A DNA stretch of 20,259 nucleotides from an uncultured Lentisphaeria bacterium (GTDB taxonomy: Bacteria; Verrucomicrobiota; Lentisphaeria; Victivallales; UBA1829), in the NCBI GenBank assembly GCA_905211485.1, contig CAJMAW010000050.1, positions 1-20,259 of the forward strand, read 5' to 3'. Below, piece after piece: positions 8,164 through 16,197 of this stretch; within the stretch, counting starts at the first letter, position 1; each line of letters begins with the position of its first letter. The notes beneath the pieces are model-generated. The model searched no databases, was not told the DNA's origin, and saw only the letters and a list, made by a program, of their open reading frames with translations. A program made the translations under genes and the position numbers.

Positions 8164-9240
8164 CTATTCAGAATGCTCGGAGGAACTTTCGGAGCCATTC
8201 TTCTTCTGAGTTTTCATCTGTGCGGAGGGGGCGGCAGCGGCATCATCATGCAGAGGATGATGTGTTTTTGACTGGACATGTCTGGAGCGGCCGGAACGTT
8301 TTTTTCTTTTAGCCTCGCGCTTTTTTTCGTGAGCGAACATCTGGAATGCGTTCCATGAATTGTGCCAGAGGACGTAGAAGATCGGCCCCATGGCAACAAG
8401 CGGATTGGCATACGTGAGGGCCAGGTAGAGCGTGAGCGTTGTATTTTTCTGCCCGAGCATCTGACTGCATTCGCGTTTCCAGCGTTTTGGCCCGATGAGA
8501 TATCCCGCGGTGAAACTGATTGCGCAGAGGAAGAGGGAAATACCTGCGATTTCCAGGATGAGCAACGGGGATTCATCCGGATTTTCAATGAAATGCATCC
8601 GTGCCACGGCGGCGATCACGAATAGAGTGAAGGACCAGAGAGAGAAGGAGAAATTACCCAATTTAGCAGGCCATTCCCTTGCACGCGGATAAAACAGACG
8701 CAGCAGCACAGCCCCCACAATCGGAAGCCCCATGACCAGAAACAGACTTTGCGCCACTTTCCCTGCAAACGCGAATGTGTACTGTCCCGTGACCATCGGA
8801 ATTAGAGCGAAGAGAGAAAGGGACACAAAGAGGTTCGTAATGACAAAACCTGTCAGCACATACGCGACTCTTCCGTTCAGGAACGCCATCACCACCGGCG
8901 CCGCATTCGCCGTGGGCGTGATCCCGACAAAAAACGCCGCCAGCGCCAGCTGATCATATTCCGGCCCCATCACATGGAAAATCCAGTAGGGAAGAACCCC
9001 GATCAGCAGATTCGCCGCCAGTACGCGCCAGTGAAACGGCTTCGGCTTCAATTGCTTGAAACGGATCTGAAGACAGGCGAGGAAAAGCATGACAATCAAT
9101 GCCCAGCGGATGGTCCACTGAAGCTCGGAAGCCTGCGGAAGAAGAAAACCGGCGGCGAACGGGATAAAGATCATCGCCGGGCGAATCAGTGATTTCAGCA
9201 TTTTTTTATAAATCCATCCCATTTGTGAAAACGGGTGCAT
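8164..9240 (-). CDS. Bile acid:sodium symporter-family (SBF) transporter
   Basis: A polytopic inner-membrane protein with about nine or ten hydrophobic segments and the SBF-type core FFVGITPTANAAPVVMAFL, where the unwound helix binds Na+ in this fold. Relatives move bile acids, organic anions or arsenite; the substrate here is unknown. The ATG at 9240 is chosen because GAGG lies seven bases upstream, giving 358 residues. ATGs at 9258, 9222 and 9201 are alternatives. A weak promoter-like TTGAAA-16-TATTGT overlaps the start region and would favour the shorter forms. The last 50 or so residues (after NAFQMFAHEKK) are a hydrophilic Lys/Arg/Ser/His-rich tail not typical of the family. The gene is divergent from the GH42-like gene and convergent with the antiporter. 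Confidence 0.85.
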   Translation of the reverse strand: MHPFSQMGWIYKKMLKSLIRPAMIFIPFAAGFLLPQASELQWTIRWALIVMLFLACLQIRFKQLKPKPFHWRVLAANLLIGVLPYWIFHVMGPEYDQLALAAFFVGITPTANAAPVVMAFLNGRVAYVLTGFVITNLFVSLSLFALIPMVTGQYTFAFAGKVAQSLFLVMGLPIVGAVLLRLFYPRAREWPAKLGNFSFSLWSFTLFVIAAVARMHFIENPDESPLLILEIAGISLFLCAISFTAGYLIGPKRWKRECSQMLGQKNTTLTLYLALTYANPLVAMGPIFYVLWHNSWNAFQMFAHEKKREAKRKKRSGRSRHVQSKTHHPLHDDAAAAPSAQMKTQKKNGSESSSEHSE

Positions 9241-9616
9241 ACAATAGCCTCGAATCATTTTTTTTCAAGTATCGGGAATGACTGGTTTTTCCCCATGGAA
9301 GGATAGGATTTCAGGGGAGAGAAGGCTCGTATCGTGTCCGGAAGAAAAAATACAGACTTTCTTTTTCTCCTCCGTCACCCCCGTCACCCCGGGCCACAGG
9401 ACGCTTCCGGAATGAAATCCGGGGCGCTTTTCGGAAAAAACGACTTGTAAAACCCGGGGAGCCGGGATAGAGTATTTCCCATGCTGCGGTTCCAGCGGAG
9501 AGAGTCCCTTTTGTGTGCAGATGCGGAGACTCTGACGCCGGATCGCGCCGTTTTTTTATTTTCATACTTTACCATTGAAAACAGAGAACAGAAATACAGG
9601 AAAAGAAAGGCCAGAA
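9241..9616. other. Divergent intergenic region
   Basis: These 376 bases separate the symporter (- strand) from the GH42-like gene (+ strand). They hold a pyrimidine tract (9356-9371), a small CCCGG/CCGGG inverted repeat (around 9453-9466) and a T-rich stretch (9551-9562). A weak promoter-like pair, TTGTAA 9445-9450 and TAGAGT 9468-9473 with 17-base spacing, faces the GH42-like gene. No gene is supported. Confidence 0.4.
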
Positions 9617-11692
9617 ATGTCGGACTACTTCGTGAATCAGATTGAACTTCCGGACAACGGAGTCTTCATCGGCTCCGGGGTGTATCCGCATGGCGGCGCC
9701 AAAATTCTTTGCGGCGGACGCTGTTTCAGCTACTGGTGCTCTCCGGACGCACCGGGTCATGATGTGATTGTGAAACTCTGTCAGGAGGAAAATCAGGGGA
9801 ATCTTCTTCAGTTCTGGGCGAGCGGGGAGGATCTCTGGAAACTGATGCAGGAAGCGACGGATGCCGGATTGTATTCCATTGCTTTTTACGCGTATGCAGA
9901 TGAGGAGATTTCCCGGAAATTCAAGTCCCTCGGGAAATTCTATTTGGGCTATGACTTCGGGGAACGCTTTTCCATGGCGCTCTACAGCGGTTCGACAAGC
10001 GTCGACCGCGAGATGACGCCGGAGGAAGCAAAGAACGCAAGTCTGGAAGACGCCGCCGCGATTTTCATGAAGAAGGTGAAGGACTGGGTCGATTCCCGTC
10101 ATGCCGCGGACTGGGGCCTGGTGATGGCGACCAGTGCAAACTTTTATATTGATTATGAAGTGGCGGCGGGAACCGATGTTCCCTGCACCGAGGACTTCCC
10201 CTTCGGGAATCTCACGACCGCATCCGCGCTGAACCGCGGTTTGTACCGCTCCTTCCATCTTCCCATCTGGGGGTCGCATCTTGCCCATGAATGGTATTCC
10301 TATCTTCCGCACGCGAATCCGCACAAGATGGAGACGCTGAAAACCGCCATGTATCTGAAATACATGACGGGCGCGAAGATGATTATCAACGAGAGCGGCA
10401 ACTGGGCTCTTCAGTCCTCCCTTTGCGAAGACTCCCCCATGCAGACCATGCCGCGCGCAACGGATAAACTCAGTACCAAGGTGCCTGAAGAGGATAAACC
10501 GCGCCTGCTGAAGGAAGCCGAGAAACTCTTCGTCAATATCGGGCACCGTTCCCCGGTTGCGACCGAATACCGCAAAATCATTTCCGATTTCTACGATTAC
10601 ACCAAGGCGCATCCCGCCCCCGCCGGACAGCCTGAGGCCACCATCGCCATTGCGAAGGGGAATTTGGATCTTTCCTCCGGAAGCGCTCCCGCCTACAACG
10701 GCGCCATCGCCGCCGCGTACAATATTGCCCAATACAATCCGAACTGGGTGCCGGGTGCGCCGGAAGCGGGATTCACCATTCTGGAAAATGTTCTTTTCCC
10801 GCGTCCGAAGATGTTCCTGCCGAACAAGAACTTGCATTTCGGAGCAACTCCGTATGGACAGGCGGACATCGTCAGTTTCGTGAACGATCAGGTGACTTCT
10901 GAATTCCTGAGCCGGAATTACAAGGTCCTGATTTTTGCCGGCTGGAACACATGTTCGGACAAGCAGTACCGTGTCCTGACCGAGTATGTGAAAGCGGGCG
11001 GGAAACTCTGCCTTGCCATTCCGCATCTTTCCACGGACAAGAGACGCCGTCACGATTCCTTTGAACTGGAGGATCTGGTCAATCACGGAGACTTCAGCGA
11101 GCTTTGCGGCCTCAAGGTGAAGGGGAAGGGATCCCGCTTCTACTGGGCAACCGGACCTTCCCGCAAAGTGAACGACATGGGGCTGAAACTCGCACGCCGT
11201 CTCGGCATCATTGCCGCTCCTCTCGGAGAGCTGGAATACACCAATCCCGAAGACTGCTATGAAGTCCTGAGCGTCGATGACGAAGATATGCGTCCGGTGA
11301 TTCTCCGCTGCCGCAGCGGGAAGGGCGAGGTCTACTTCGTGAACACCTGGTGTTATCCCGGCGCTCTCAATCTCAACAACGGCGCGGGCGCCTTCGATGA
11401 TGATCGCGGTTTGATGGATTATCTTTATGAATACGTCGCACTCCAGGGACGCGGTCATGCCTGGATTACCGGCCCCGACTTTGAGAAGCCGGACGAGGAT
11501 TGCAGATGGATTATTTTCTCCTACTTCCCCGATGGAGGAAAAGTCTGCTTACTGAATCTGGATTATGATCATCCGCGTCACTGCGTGCTGCATTATTTCG
11601 GCGACAAGAAGTTCATTACTCTTCAGCCCGGTGAATTCATGCAGTTGGATGCCCCGGTCCTGTATCCCTACGAAAAATACAACGAACGTTGA
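9617..11692 (+). CDS. GH42-like putative glycoside hydrolase, family unassigned
   Basis: I do not recognise a named family. The 691-residue product shows the layout of GH42-type clan-A enzymes. An alpha/beta-rich N-terminal half (about 1-330) comes first. A middle segment (about 415-475) like the glutamine-amidotransferase-fold trimerisation domain follows, with YKVLIFAGWNTCSD and VLTEYVKAGGKLCLAIPH. A C-terminal beta-rich domain ends it. Candidate catalytic acids are Glu225 (AHEWYS) and Glu259 (IINESGNW); Glu181 (DYEVAAGTD) is a third option. There is no signal peptide or membrane segment, so it should be cytosolic. The ATG at 9617 has AAAGG six bases upstream; the in-frame ATG-like extension to 9575 lacks this. 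It stands alone on its strand, with the IclR/GH38 pair about 1 kb downstream. A role in intracellular glycan breakdown is inferred from architecture only; a non-catalytic role cannot be excluded. Confidence 0.65.
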   Translation: MSDYFVNQIELPDNGVFIGSGVYPHGGAKILCGGRCFSYWCSPDAPGHDVIVKLCQEENQGNLLQFWASGEDLWKLMQEATDAGLYSIAFYAYADEEISRKFKSLGKFYLGYDFGERFSMALYSGSTSVDREMTPEEAKNASLEDAAAIFMKKVKDWVDSRHAADWGLVMATSANFYIDYEVAAGTDVPCTEDFPFGNLTTASALNRGLYRSFHLPIWGSHLAHEWYSYLPHANPHKMETLKTAMYLKYMTGAKMIINESGNWALQSSLCEDSPMQTMPRATDKLSTKVPEEDKPRLLKEAEKLFVNIGHRSPVATEYRKIISDFYDYTKAHPAPAGQPEATIAIAKGNLDLSSGSAPAYNGAIAAAYNIAQYNPNWVPGAPEAGFTILENVLFPRPKMFLPNKNLHFGATPYGQADIVSFVNDQVTSEFLSRNYKVLIFAGWNTCSDKQYRVLTEYVKAGGKLCLAIPHLSTDKRRRHDSFELEDLVNHGDFSELCGLKVKGKGSRFYWATGPSRKVNDMGLKLARRLGIIAAPLGELEYTNPEDCYEVLSVDDEDMRPVILRCRSGKGEVYFVNTWCYPGALNLNNGAGAFDDDRGLMDYLYEYVALQGRGHAWITGPDFEKPDEDCRWIIFSYFPDGGKVCLLNLDYDHPRHCVLHYFGDKKFITLQPGEFMQLDAPVLYPYEKYNER

Positions 11693-11730
11693 ACTTCAAG
11701 GCTTGCTTCACTTCGTGTGAATGACGCCTG

Positions 11731-11815
11731 GGCGTGTCTCCCGGAAAGGGAAAACGCTTCTCCCGTCTTTTCCCGGCGGGGGGAGTCTTTCCCGTCATGC
11801 TAGGGGGGACACGCC
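11731..11815. repeat. Long inverted repeat enclosing nested hairpins
   Basis: GGCGTGTCTCCC (11731-11742) pairs with GGGGGACACGCC (11804-11815) over 12 bp with one G-U wobble. Inside, GGGAAAA (11748-11754) pairs perfectly with TTTTCCC (11768-11774). The + side continues into a T-rich stretch (TGATTTGTTTGTCTC). It begins 38 bases after the GH42-like stop, so it may end that transcript, or it may be a structured RNA. Confidence 0.45.
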
Positions 11816-11856
11816 TGATTTGTTTGTCTCTTCCGCCCCTTTTCTTTTTTCCCTTG

Positions 11857-11918
11857 TTTTTCCCCCCTGGGATTTTTTCCCGGCCTCCTCCCGGCAGAGG
11901 GGAAGGCGGGGGGAAAAA
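11857..11918. repeat. Perfect 11-bp inverted repeat, 40-base loop
   Basis: TTTTTCCCCCC (11857-11867) and GGGGGGAAAAA (11908-11918) are exact reverse complements. The low-complexity composition raises the chance of a coincidental match, so function is uncertain. Confidence 0.4.
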
Positions 11919-12138
11919 GAACTTTCGTACGTGGAATCAAATCAGGTAAAAAAAATTCAGAAGATGACTCTCCAGAGGAGCAGTGAAGAGGAAGAGTTCC
12001 GGGAAGAAGCAAAGCTGCTGCAGCAGGGCAGGGCGCCACAGCGCGGAAGATCGAGAGGGGGCAATGTGATGATGTCTCCTGTTCCCTGGAACTTTCCTTG
12101 AAAGAGGAAAGAGAAGGCATGACCGGATCAGGATCTGT

Positions 12139-12172
12139 GCGGAGGATTCTCTGCAAGGCAAGGATCCTCCGC
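12139..12172. repeat. 9-bp hairpin
   Basis: GCGGAGGAT (12139-12147) and ATCCTCCGC (12164-12172) form a perfect 9-bp stem with a 16-base loop. No T-run follows on either strand. It could be an RNA structure or a DNA-binding site. Confidence 0.4.
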
Positions 12173-12191
12173 CATTCCCATCCGGAATCCG

Positions 12192-12229
12192 CGGAAAGAG
12201 AGAAAGCTGACGGAAAGAGAGAAAGCTGA
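12192..12229. repeat. Perfect 19-bp tandem duplication
   Basis: The unit CGGAAAGAGAGAAAGCTGA occurs twice, back to back, at 12192-12210 and 12211-12229. Two copies are consistent with a simple slippage or duplication event; no function is indicated. Confidence 0.85.
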
Positions 12230-12650
12230 TCCGATACAATGTTTCCGGCCGCCGATGCGGCTTCTGCAGAGGGCGGATTTGCAGGTTTTCGGCCTCTTCT
12301 CTTCTGTATGGAGGAAGAAATCCGCATTGGAAGAAGAGAGCTCTCTCTCCCCCCTCTCTTCTGCCTTCCGGAATTTTTTTCTGAGACCTTTGAGTGCAGA
12401 TTCTTCCTGCCCGGGGCGGAATTCCGGCAAGAATCCGGAAATTATTTTGATCTCATCCGCTTTGGGAAGGGAAAGGAACAGTGCTCTTTTGAATTTTGCA
12501 TGCACTGATATCTTTTTCTTTTTTTGATCTTTTTCTGTCGTGATAGTAGAGAATCCAGAATATTTACTGTCTTTCCGGCTTGAATTCGGGAGAATTTTTT
12601 CTATCTGTTAAAAGGACTCATGAATGGCTTTTTGCATAGGAGGCGGCCGG

Positions 12651-13405
12651 ATGACAGATAAAAATTCCATTCAGGTTCTAGAGCGGGCCTTTCTGCTTCT
12701 GGAAGAGATTGCGGGATCCCCGAATGTGCCGCACAAGGTTTCTCATCTGGCGGGGAAGACGGGGCTGAAGGTTCCCACAGTCTCGAAAATCGTCAGAACG
12801 ATGAACAAGCTGGGGTATCTGGAATTTGCGGGGAGGAAATGCGGCTATCTGCTCGGGCACAAAACCGTCGGACTTTCCAGGTTTTATCATGACAACAATC
12901 CGCTTCGCAGAGCGGCGGCTCCTCTGCTGCACGGATTCCGGGAAGAGTTCGGGGAGTACATCTGCGTTTCGGTTCTTCTGAACGGGAAACGGCATATTGT
13001 ATGTCGCGAGCTAGGCAGTCAGATGATTCCGCTTCCCGGCCGCCTGTTTCCGGAGGTGGAGAATCCCTGCCGGACGGTTTCCGGACGGATTCTCCTTTCG
13101 GGCCTTTCCCGGATTCTTCAGGAGAAGTATTTCGACCGCTGCGGAGTTCCCGGTCCGGTCTGGCCGGAAGTCGGGAACCGGAAAACCTTTCTGAAGGAAC
13201 TCCGTCGCATCCGGAATCAGCCGTTTCTGACCGAATATTCCAGGGGGCGGCCATGGCGGCCTGTCCGGTTGTACAGGGGCGTCAAGTCATAGCCGCTCTC
13301 GGCTGTTTTCTTCCCGAATCTCATTTCCAGGGGGAGAGGCGGACTGCAATTCTGAACGCCATGAAGGAAATCGCCACCCGGATCGGCGAATCCGTCCTGC
13401 TCTAG
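12651..13405 (+). pseudogene. IclR-family regulator with one-base frameshift
   Basis: The N-terminal half carries the IclR winged helix: SIQVLERAFLLLEEIAGSPN, then VSHLAGKTGLKVPTVSKIVR and MNKLGYLEF. An effector-binding domain follows. AGGAGG (12638-12643) lies seven bases before ATG 12651, fixing the start. The frame ends early at TAG 13290-13292, but family-like sequence continues in the -1 frame (CPVVQGRQVIAALGCFLPES, then an amphipathic C-terminal helix MKEIATRIGESVLL) to TAG 13403-13405. The switch falls at the five-G run 13243-13247. One more G would join the halves into a protein of about 251 residues, the normal IclR length. A real mutation, a sequencing error, or slippage of the Gly codon by one base could explain it. 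The GH38 gene begins 47 bases downstream and is the probable target or partner. Confidence 0.8.
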
Positions 13406-13452
13406 CGTTTTTTTTGATTCTGACATCTTTTGACAAAAAGGAGGGTTGACGC

Positions 13453-16023
13453 ATGTCTGTAAAAAAGGAAGTTTTCATCATCCCCTTTTCCCATCTGGAT
13501 CTGTTCTGGGGCGGATCACGGGAGGAGTGCCTTTCCCGGGGCTGCCGGATTTTTCATACGGCGCTGGATCTTCTGGAAAAACATCCGGAGTACCGCTTTC
13601 TGGCGGAGTCGGTCAATTTTCTGGAAACGTTTCTGGACTGTTTCCCGGAAGAAACGGGACGGGTGCGGAAACTGGTGGAGAAAAGGCGCCTGGAAGTGAT
13701 TCCCATGCGCGCGATTCTCTATTCTCTTCTTCCATCGGGGGAGACGACGATCCGCAATCTTCTTTCCGGACGGAAGTTCTGCCGGAGGGTTCTCGGTGTA
13801 TCCCCCTCCGTCATGAGCCTTTCGGACATTCCGGGCGTGACTCCCCAGCTGCCGCAGATTGCCGCACTGGCGGGATTTACGGAGATTGTTCTCTCAAGAG
13901 GATTCCGTGAACACACGGACCACGTCCTCTGGAAAGGTCTGGACGGGACCTCCATTCCCGCCTACTGCCCCTGGCATTATGCGTTTCTGAGTTGTCTCTT
14001 TCCCAATGCGAGCGAGGAGACCATGAACAAGGGCATTGCCCGTTTCCGTTCTTATTTTGAAGCCTCGGATGTCCCGCAGATCTTTCACTGGGGGACGGAT
14101 CTTTACGTTTTTACGGAATCCGTTTTCCGGATTGTTCAGAAACTGAATCAGCAGAGCGGATACGAATTCCATTTCATGACATTCCGTGAATTTTTCGACC
14201 GTTTCCGCGACGTCCCCCGCAAGCAATTGTCCGGCGAGAATCCGAGCACATGGCCGAATATCGAAAGTTCGTGGCCTGATCTCTGGCCGCTGGATCTTCC
14301 GGCGGAACGTGCGATGTACACGGCGGAGCTTCTGGGATCTCTCAGCCGTCTGGCCGGCTTCCCGGACGATTATCCGGCGGAAGAAATGGAACGGGCCTGG
14401 GAGCGCCTGCTTGACTCCATGGATCATAACCAGAACGGCATCGGAGGCGATGCGGCGGATGCGGACAAGCTCCGTCTGAAACAGTCCGCGATGTACACGG
14501 CGGACAGCGTATCGGAACGGTATCTGCGCCGTCTGACTGCGCGCACCACTTCTCCCCATGGGAATGCCGCGCCGATTGTGGTTTTCAATCCTCTTTCCTG
14601 GAAACGAAGCGGAATTGTCCGCGGCCGGACGGCCTGTTACGGCGCCCCTTTTGCCACCATCTTCCCGGATTTCTGGAATTCAGTGCCGCATTACGAGAAA
14701 AACCCCCGGCGGAGATTCCGCCTGACAGATTCGGAGGGAAAGGAAGTCGCCTATCATCTGGATGTGCACCGCATGGCTTTGGCCGATACGGTGGAACTCT
14801 CCTTTTTTGCGGAAAATGTTCCCGCATTCGGGAGCAGGGTTTATTATGTGGAGCTGATGGAAAAAGGAACGGACACGCCTTCGCCGTTTTCCGTTTACGA
14901 TGACCGGGCGGAAGATCTCCGCCGTTCCAGCCGATATATGGAGACGGACCGGGTGGAGAGCACTTTCTTTCGTCTGGAGATTGAGCGCCTGACGGGAGAG
15001 TTTTCTCTCTATGACAAGAAGAATGGTCGTCAGCTCTTCGATCATGCTGGAATTCTTGGTCTGGAGGAGCGCCGCGGCGAGTATATTTACCAGATGGATC
15101 TTTCCGGACGGACGTTTCCGGCTGCAGTTGACTCCGTCGAGATCACGGAAAACAATGCGGTCTTCTGCCGGGTGACGATCCGGGGATCGGTGTATGAGCA
15201 GAAGTTTGTTCAGCATCTCACACTGAGTGCGGATTCTCCGGAACTGGAAATTGAAAACACGATTGAATGGCGCGGCGGCCGTTATGCCCGGATGGAACAG
15301 GTTTTTCCCTTTGCATCCGCGGAGAAGACGCAGATCCGTTACGGAGTTCCTTTTGGAATGGTCCGTTTTCCCGAGACCGTCTATCAGCAGGACGGCCGTG
15401 TGCCGGAAGAGATCATCCGTGAAGATCCCGCCTGGAATATTCGTCTGGTCCGGGACTGGGTCGACATTTCGGACAGTCTCGGCGGAGTGACCATTGCCGC
15501 AGATCATCGGATGTGGACTTTCCAGGACAATACCCTTCGCAATTGCATGCTTCGCGGCATCGGATGGACTTCCGGCGGGGTTTGCCTGCGGGAAGACGGG
15601 ACTCAGATTCCGGTCCAGCGTCCGCCTGCGGGAACCTACCATTTCCGTTTCCGCCTTCAGTCGCATAGTGCATCTGAAGCTCCCCTGGTTCATCTTGGCT
15701 GGGAGCTGAACAATCCCATGCTGTCCGCCGCGGTCGCTGCCGGAGCTGTTTCTCCGAATCCGGGACTCCATCTGCCGGAAATGCCGGATACAACAGGATC
15801 TTCCGTAATCATTCACGCTGTCAAGGTAGCGGAAAACTTTTCGGGAATTCTTTTCCGCTGTTTTGAGTCTACAGGGGAAAACACTCTTCTGCATCTGCCA
15901 TGGGGACAAGGGCGTCACTGGCTGGAAACGGATCTGCTGGAAGAAAATCCCAAAGAACTGCAGTCCCCTGAGCTGCAGTTCCGTCCGTTCGAGATCAAGA
16001 CCTTGATATGGCTGGAAAGCTGA
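13453..16023 (+). CDS. Glycoside hydrolase family 38 (alpha-mannosidase family)
   Basis: A Zn-dependent retaining glycosidase expected to remove alpha-mannose from glycans. Signs in the 856-residue product: the N-terminal metal motif FSHLDLFWGG (His14, Asp16); the nucleophile region SLSDIPGVTPQLPQIAALAG (Asp125), divergent from the usual D-x-F-G but still followed by LPQI; and DSMDHNQNGIGGD (His325), equivalent to the family's third metal ligand region. A middle helical domain and long C-terminal beta domains (about 370-856, beginning IVVFNPLSWKRSG) complete the GH38 layout. AAGGAGG (13438-13444) lies eight bases before the ATG. No signal peptide is present, so it should be cytosolic, acting on imported oligosaccharides. 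It sits directly behind the IclR gene. The family is fairly secure; the exact substrate is not, since the DIPG variant may mark another linkage. Confidence 0.85.
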   Translation: MSVKKEVFIIPFSHLDLFWGGSREECLSRGCRIFHTALDLLEKHPEYRFLAESVNFLETFLDCFPEETGRVRKLVEKRRLEVIPMRAILYSLLPSGETTIRNLLSGRKFCRRVLGVSPSVMSLSDIPGVTPQLPQIAALAGFTEIVLSRGFREHTDHVLWKGLDGTSIPAYCPWHYAFLSCLFPNASEETMNKGIARFRSYFEASDVPQIFHWGTDLYVFTESVFRIVQKLNQQSGYEFHFMTFREFFDRFRDVPRKQLSGENPSTWPNIESSWPDLWPLDLPAERAMYTAELLGSLSRLAGFPDDYPAEEMERAWERLLDSMDHNQNGIGGDAADADKLRLKQSAMYTADSVSERYLRRLTARTTSPHGNAAPIVVFNPLSWKRSGIVRGRTACYGAPFATIFPDFWNSVPHYEKNPRRRFRLTDSEGKEVAYHLDVHRMALADTVELSFFAENVPAFGSRVYYVELMEKGTDTPSPFSVYDDRAEDLRRSSRYMETDRVESTFFRLEIERLTGEFSLYDKKNGRQLFDHAGILGLEERRGEYIYQMDLSGRTFPAAVDSVEITENNAVFCRVTIRGSVYEQKFVQHLTLSADSPELEIENTIEWRGGRYARMEQVFPFASAEKTQIRYGVPFGMVRFPETVYQQDGRVPEEIIREDPAWNIRLVRDWVDISDSLGGVTIAADHRMWTFQDNTLRNCMLRGIGWTSGGVCLREDGTQIPVQRPPAGTYHFRFRLQSHSASEAPLVHLGWELNNPMLSAAVAAGAVSPNPGLHLPEMPDTTGSSVIIHAVKVAENFSGILFRCFESTGENTLLHLPWGQGRHWLETDLLEENPKELQSPELQFRPFEIKTLIWLES

Positions 16024-16197
16024 ATTCCTTCTTGGCGGGAGGACAGGAAGAGATTCTGTTTTTTTCACAGCATTTCTGCTAAGTTGCGGGAGAATGGTGT
16101 GAAGAGTTTGTAAAAACGGGTAACACATTTCTCTGAACAAGGAGAAATGCATGAAAGGAAAGAAACGCCGAGACAAGTCCCGAATCGGAATGGGCTC

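Larger units (their letters stand above)
11693..12650. other. Long gene-free, purine/pyrimidine-skewed region
   Basis: About 950 bases between the GH42-like gene and the IclR gene. Open frames exist on both strands but read as low-complexity Ser/Pro/Arg/Phe-rich sequence without domain signatures or good ribosome sites, so I call none. The region carries long inverted repeats (11731-11815, 11857-11918), a shorter hairpin (12139-12172), a 19-bp tandem duplication (12192-12229), palindromes at 12015-12026 and 12335-12346, and an AT-rich end (12481-12610) that probably contains the IclR promoter. No promoter there matches consensus well. Confidence 0.5.

Noticed and set aside
9569..11458. 629-codon frame antisense to the GH42-like gene
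   Set aside because: A shadow of a high-GC third-position gene; the + strand has the ribosome site, domain layout and protein-like composition.
11721..12101. + strand frame in the gene-free region
   Set aside because: Arg/Ser/Pro/Gly-rich translation from skewed DNA, crosses the inverted repeats, no domain signature.
11800..12327. - strand frame of 175 codons
   Set aside because: Long only because the purine-rich strand lacks stop codons; sequence is low-complexity Ser/Pro/Ala/Arg.
14680..16176. 498-codon frame antisense to the GH38 gene
   Set aside because: Same shadow effect; the + strand frame carries the GH38 motifs in order.
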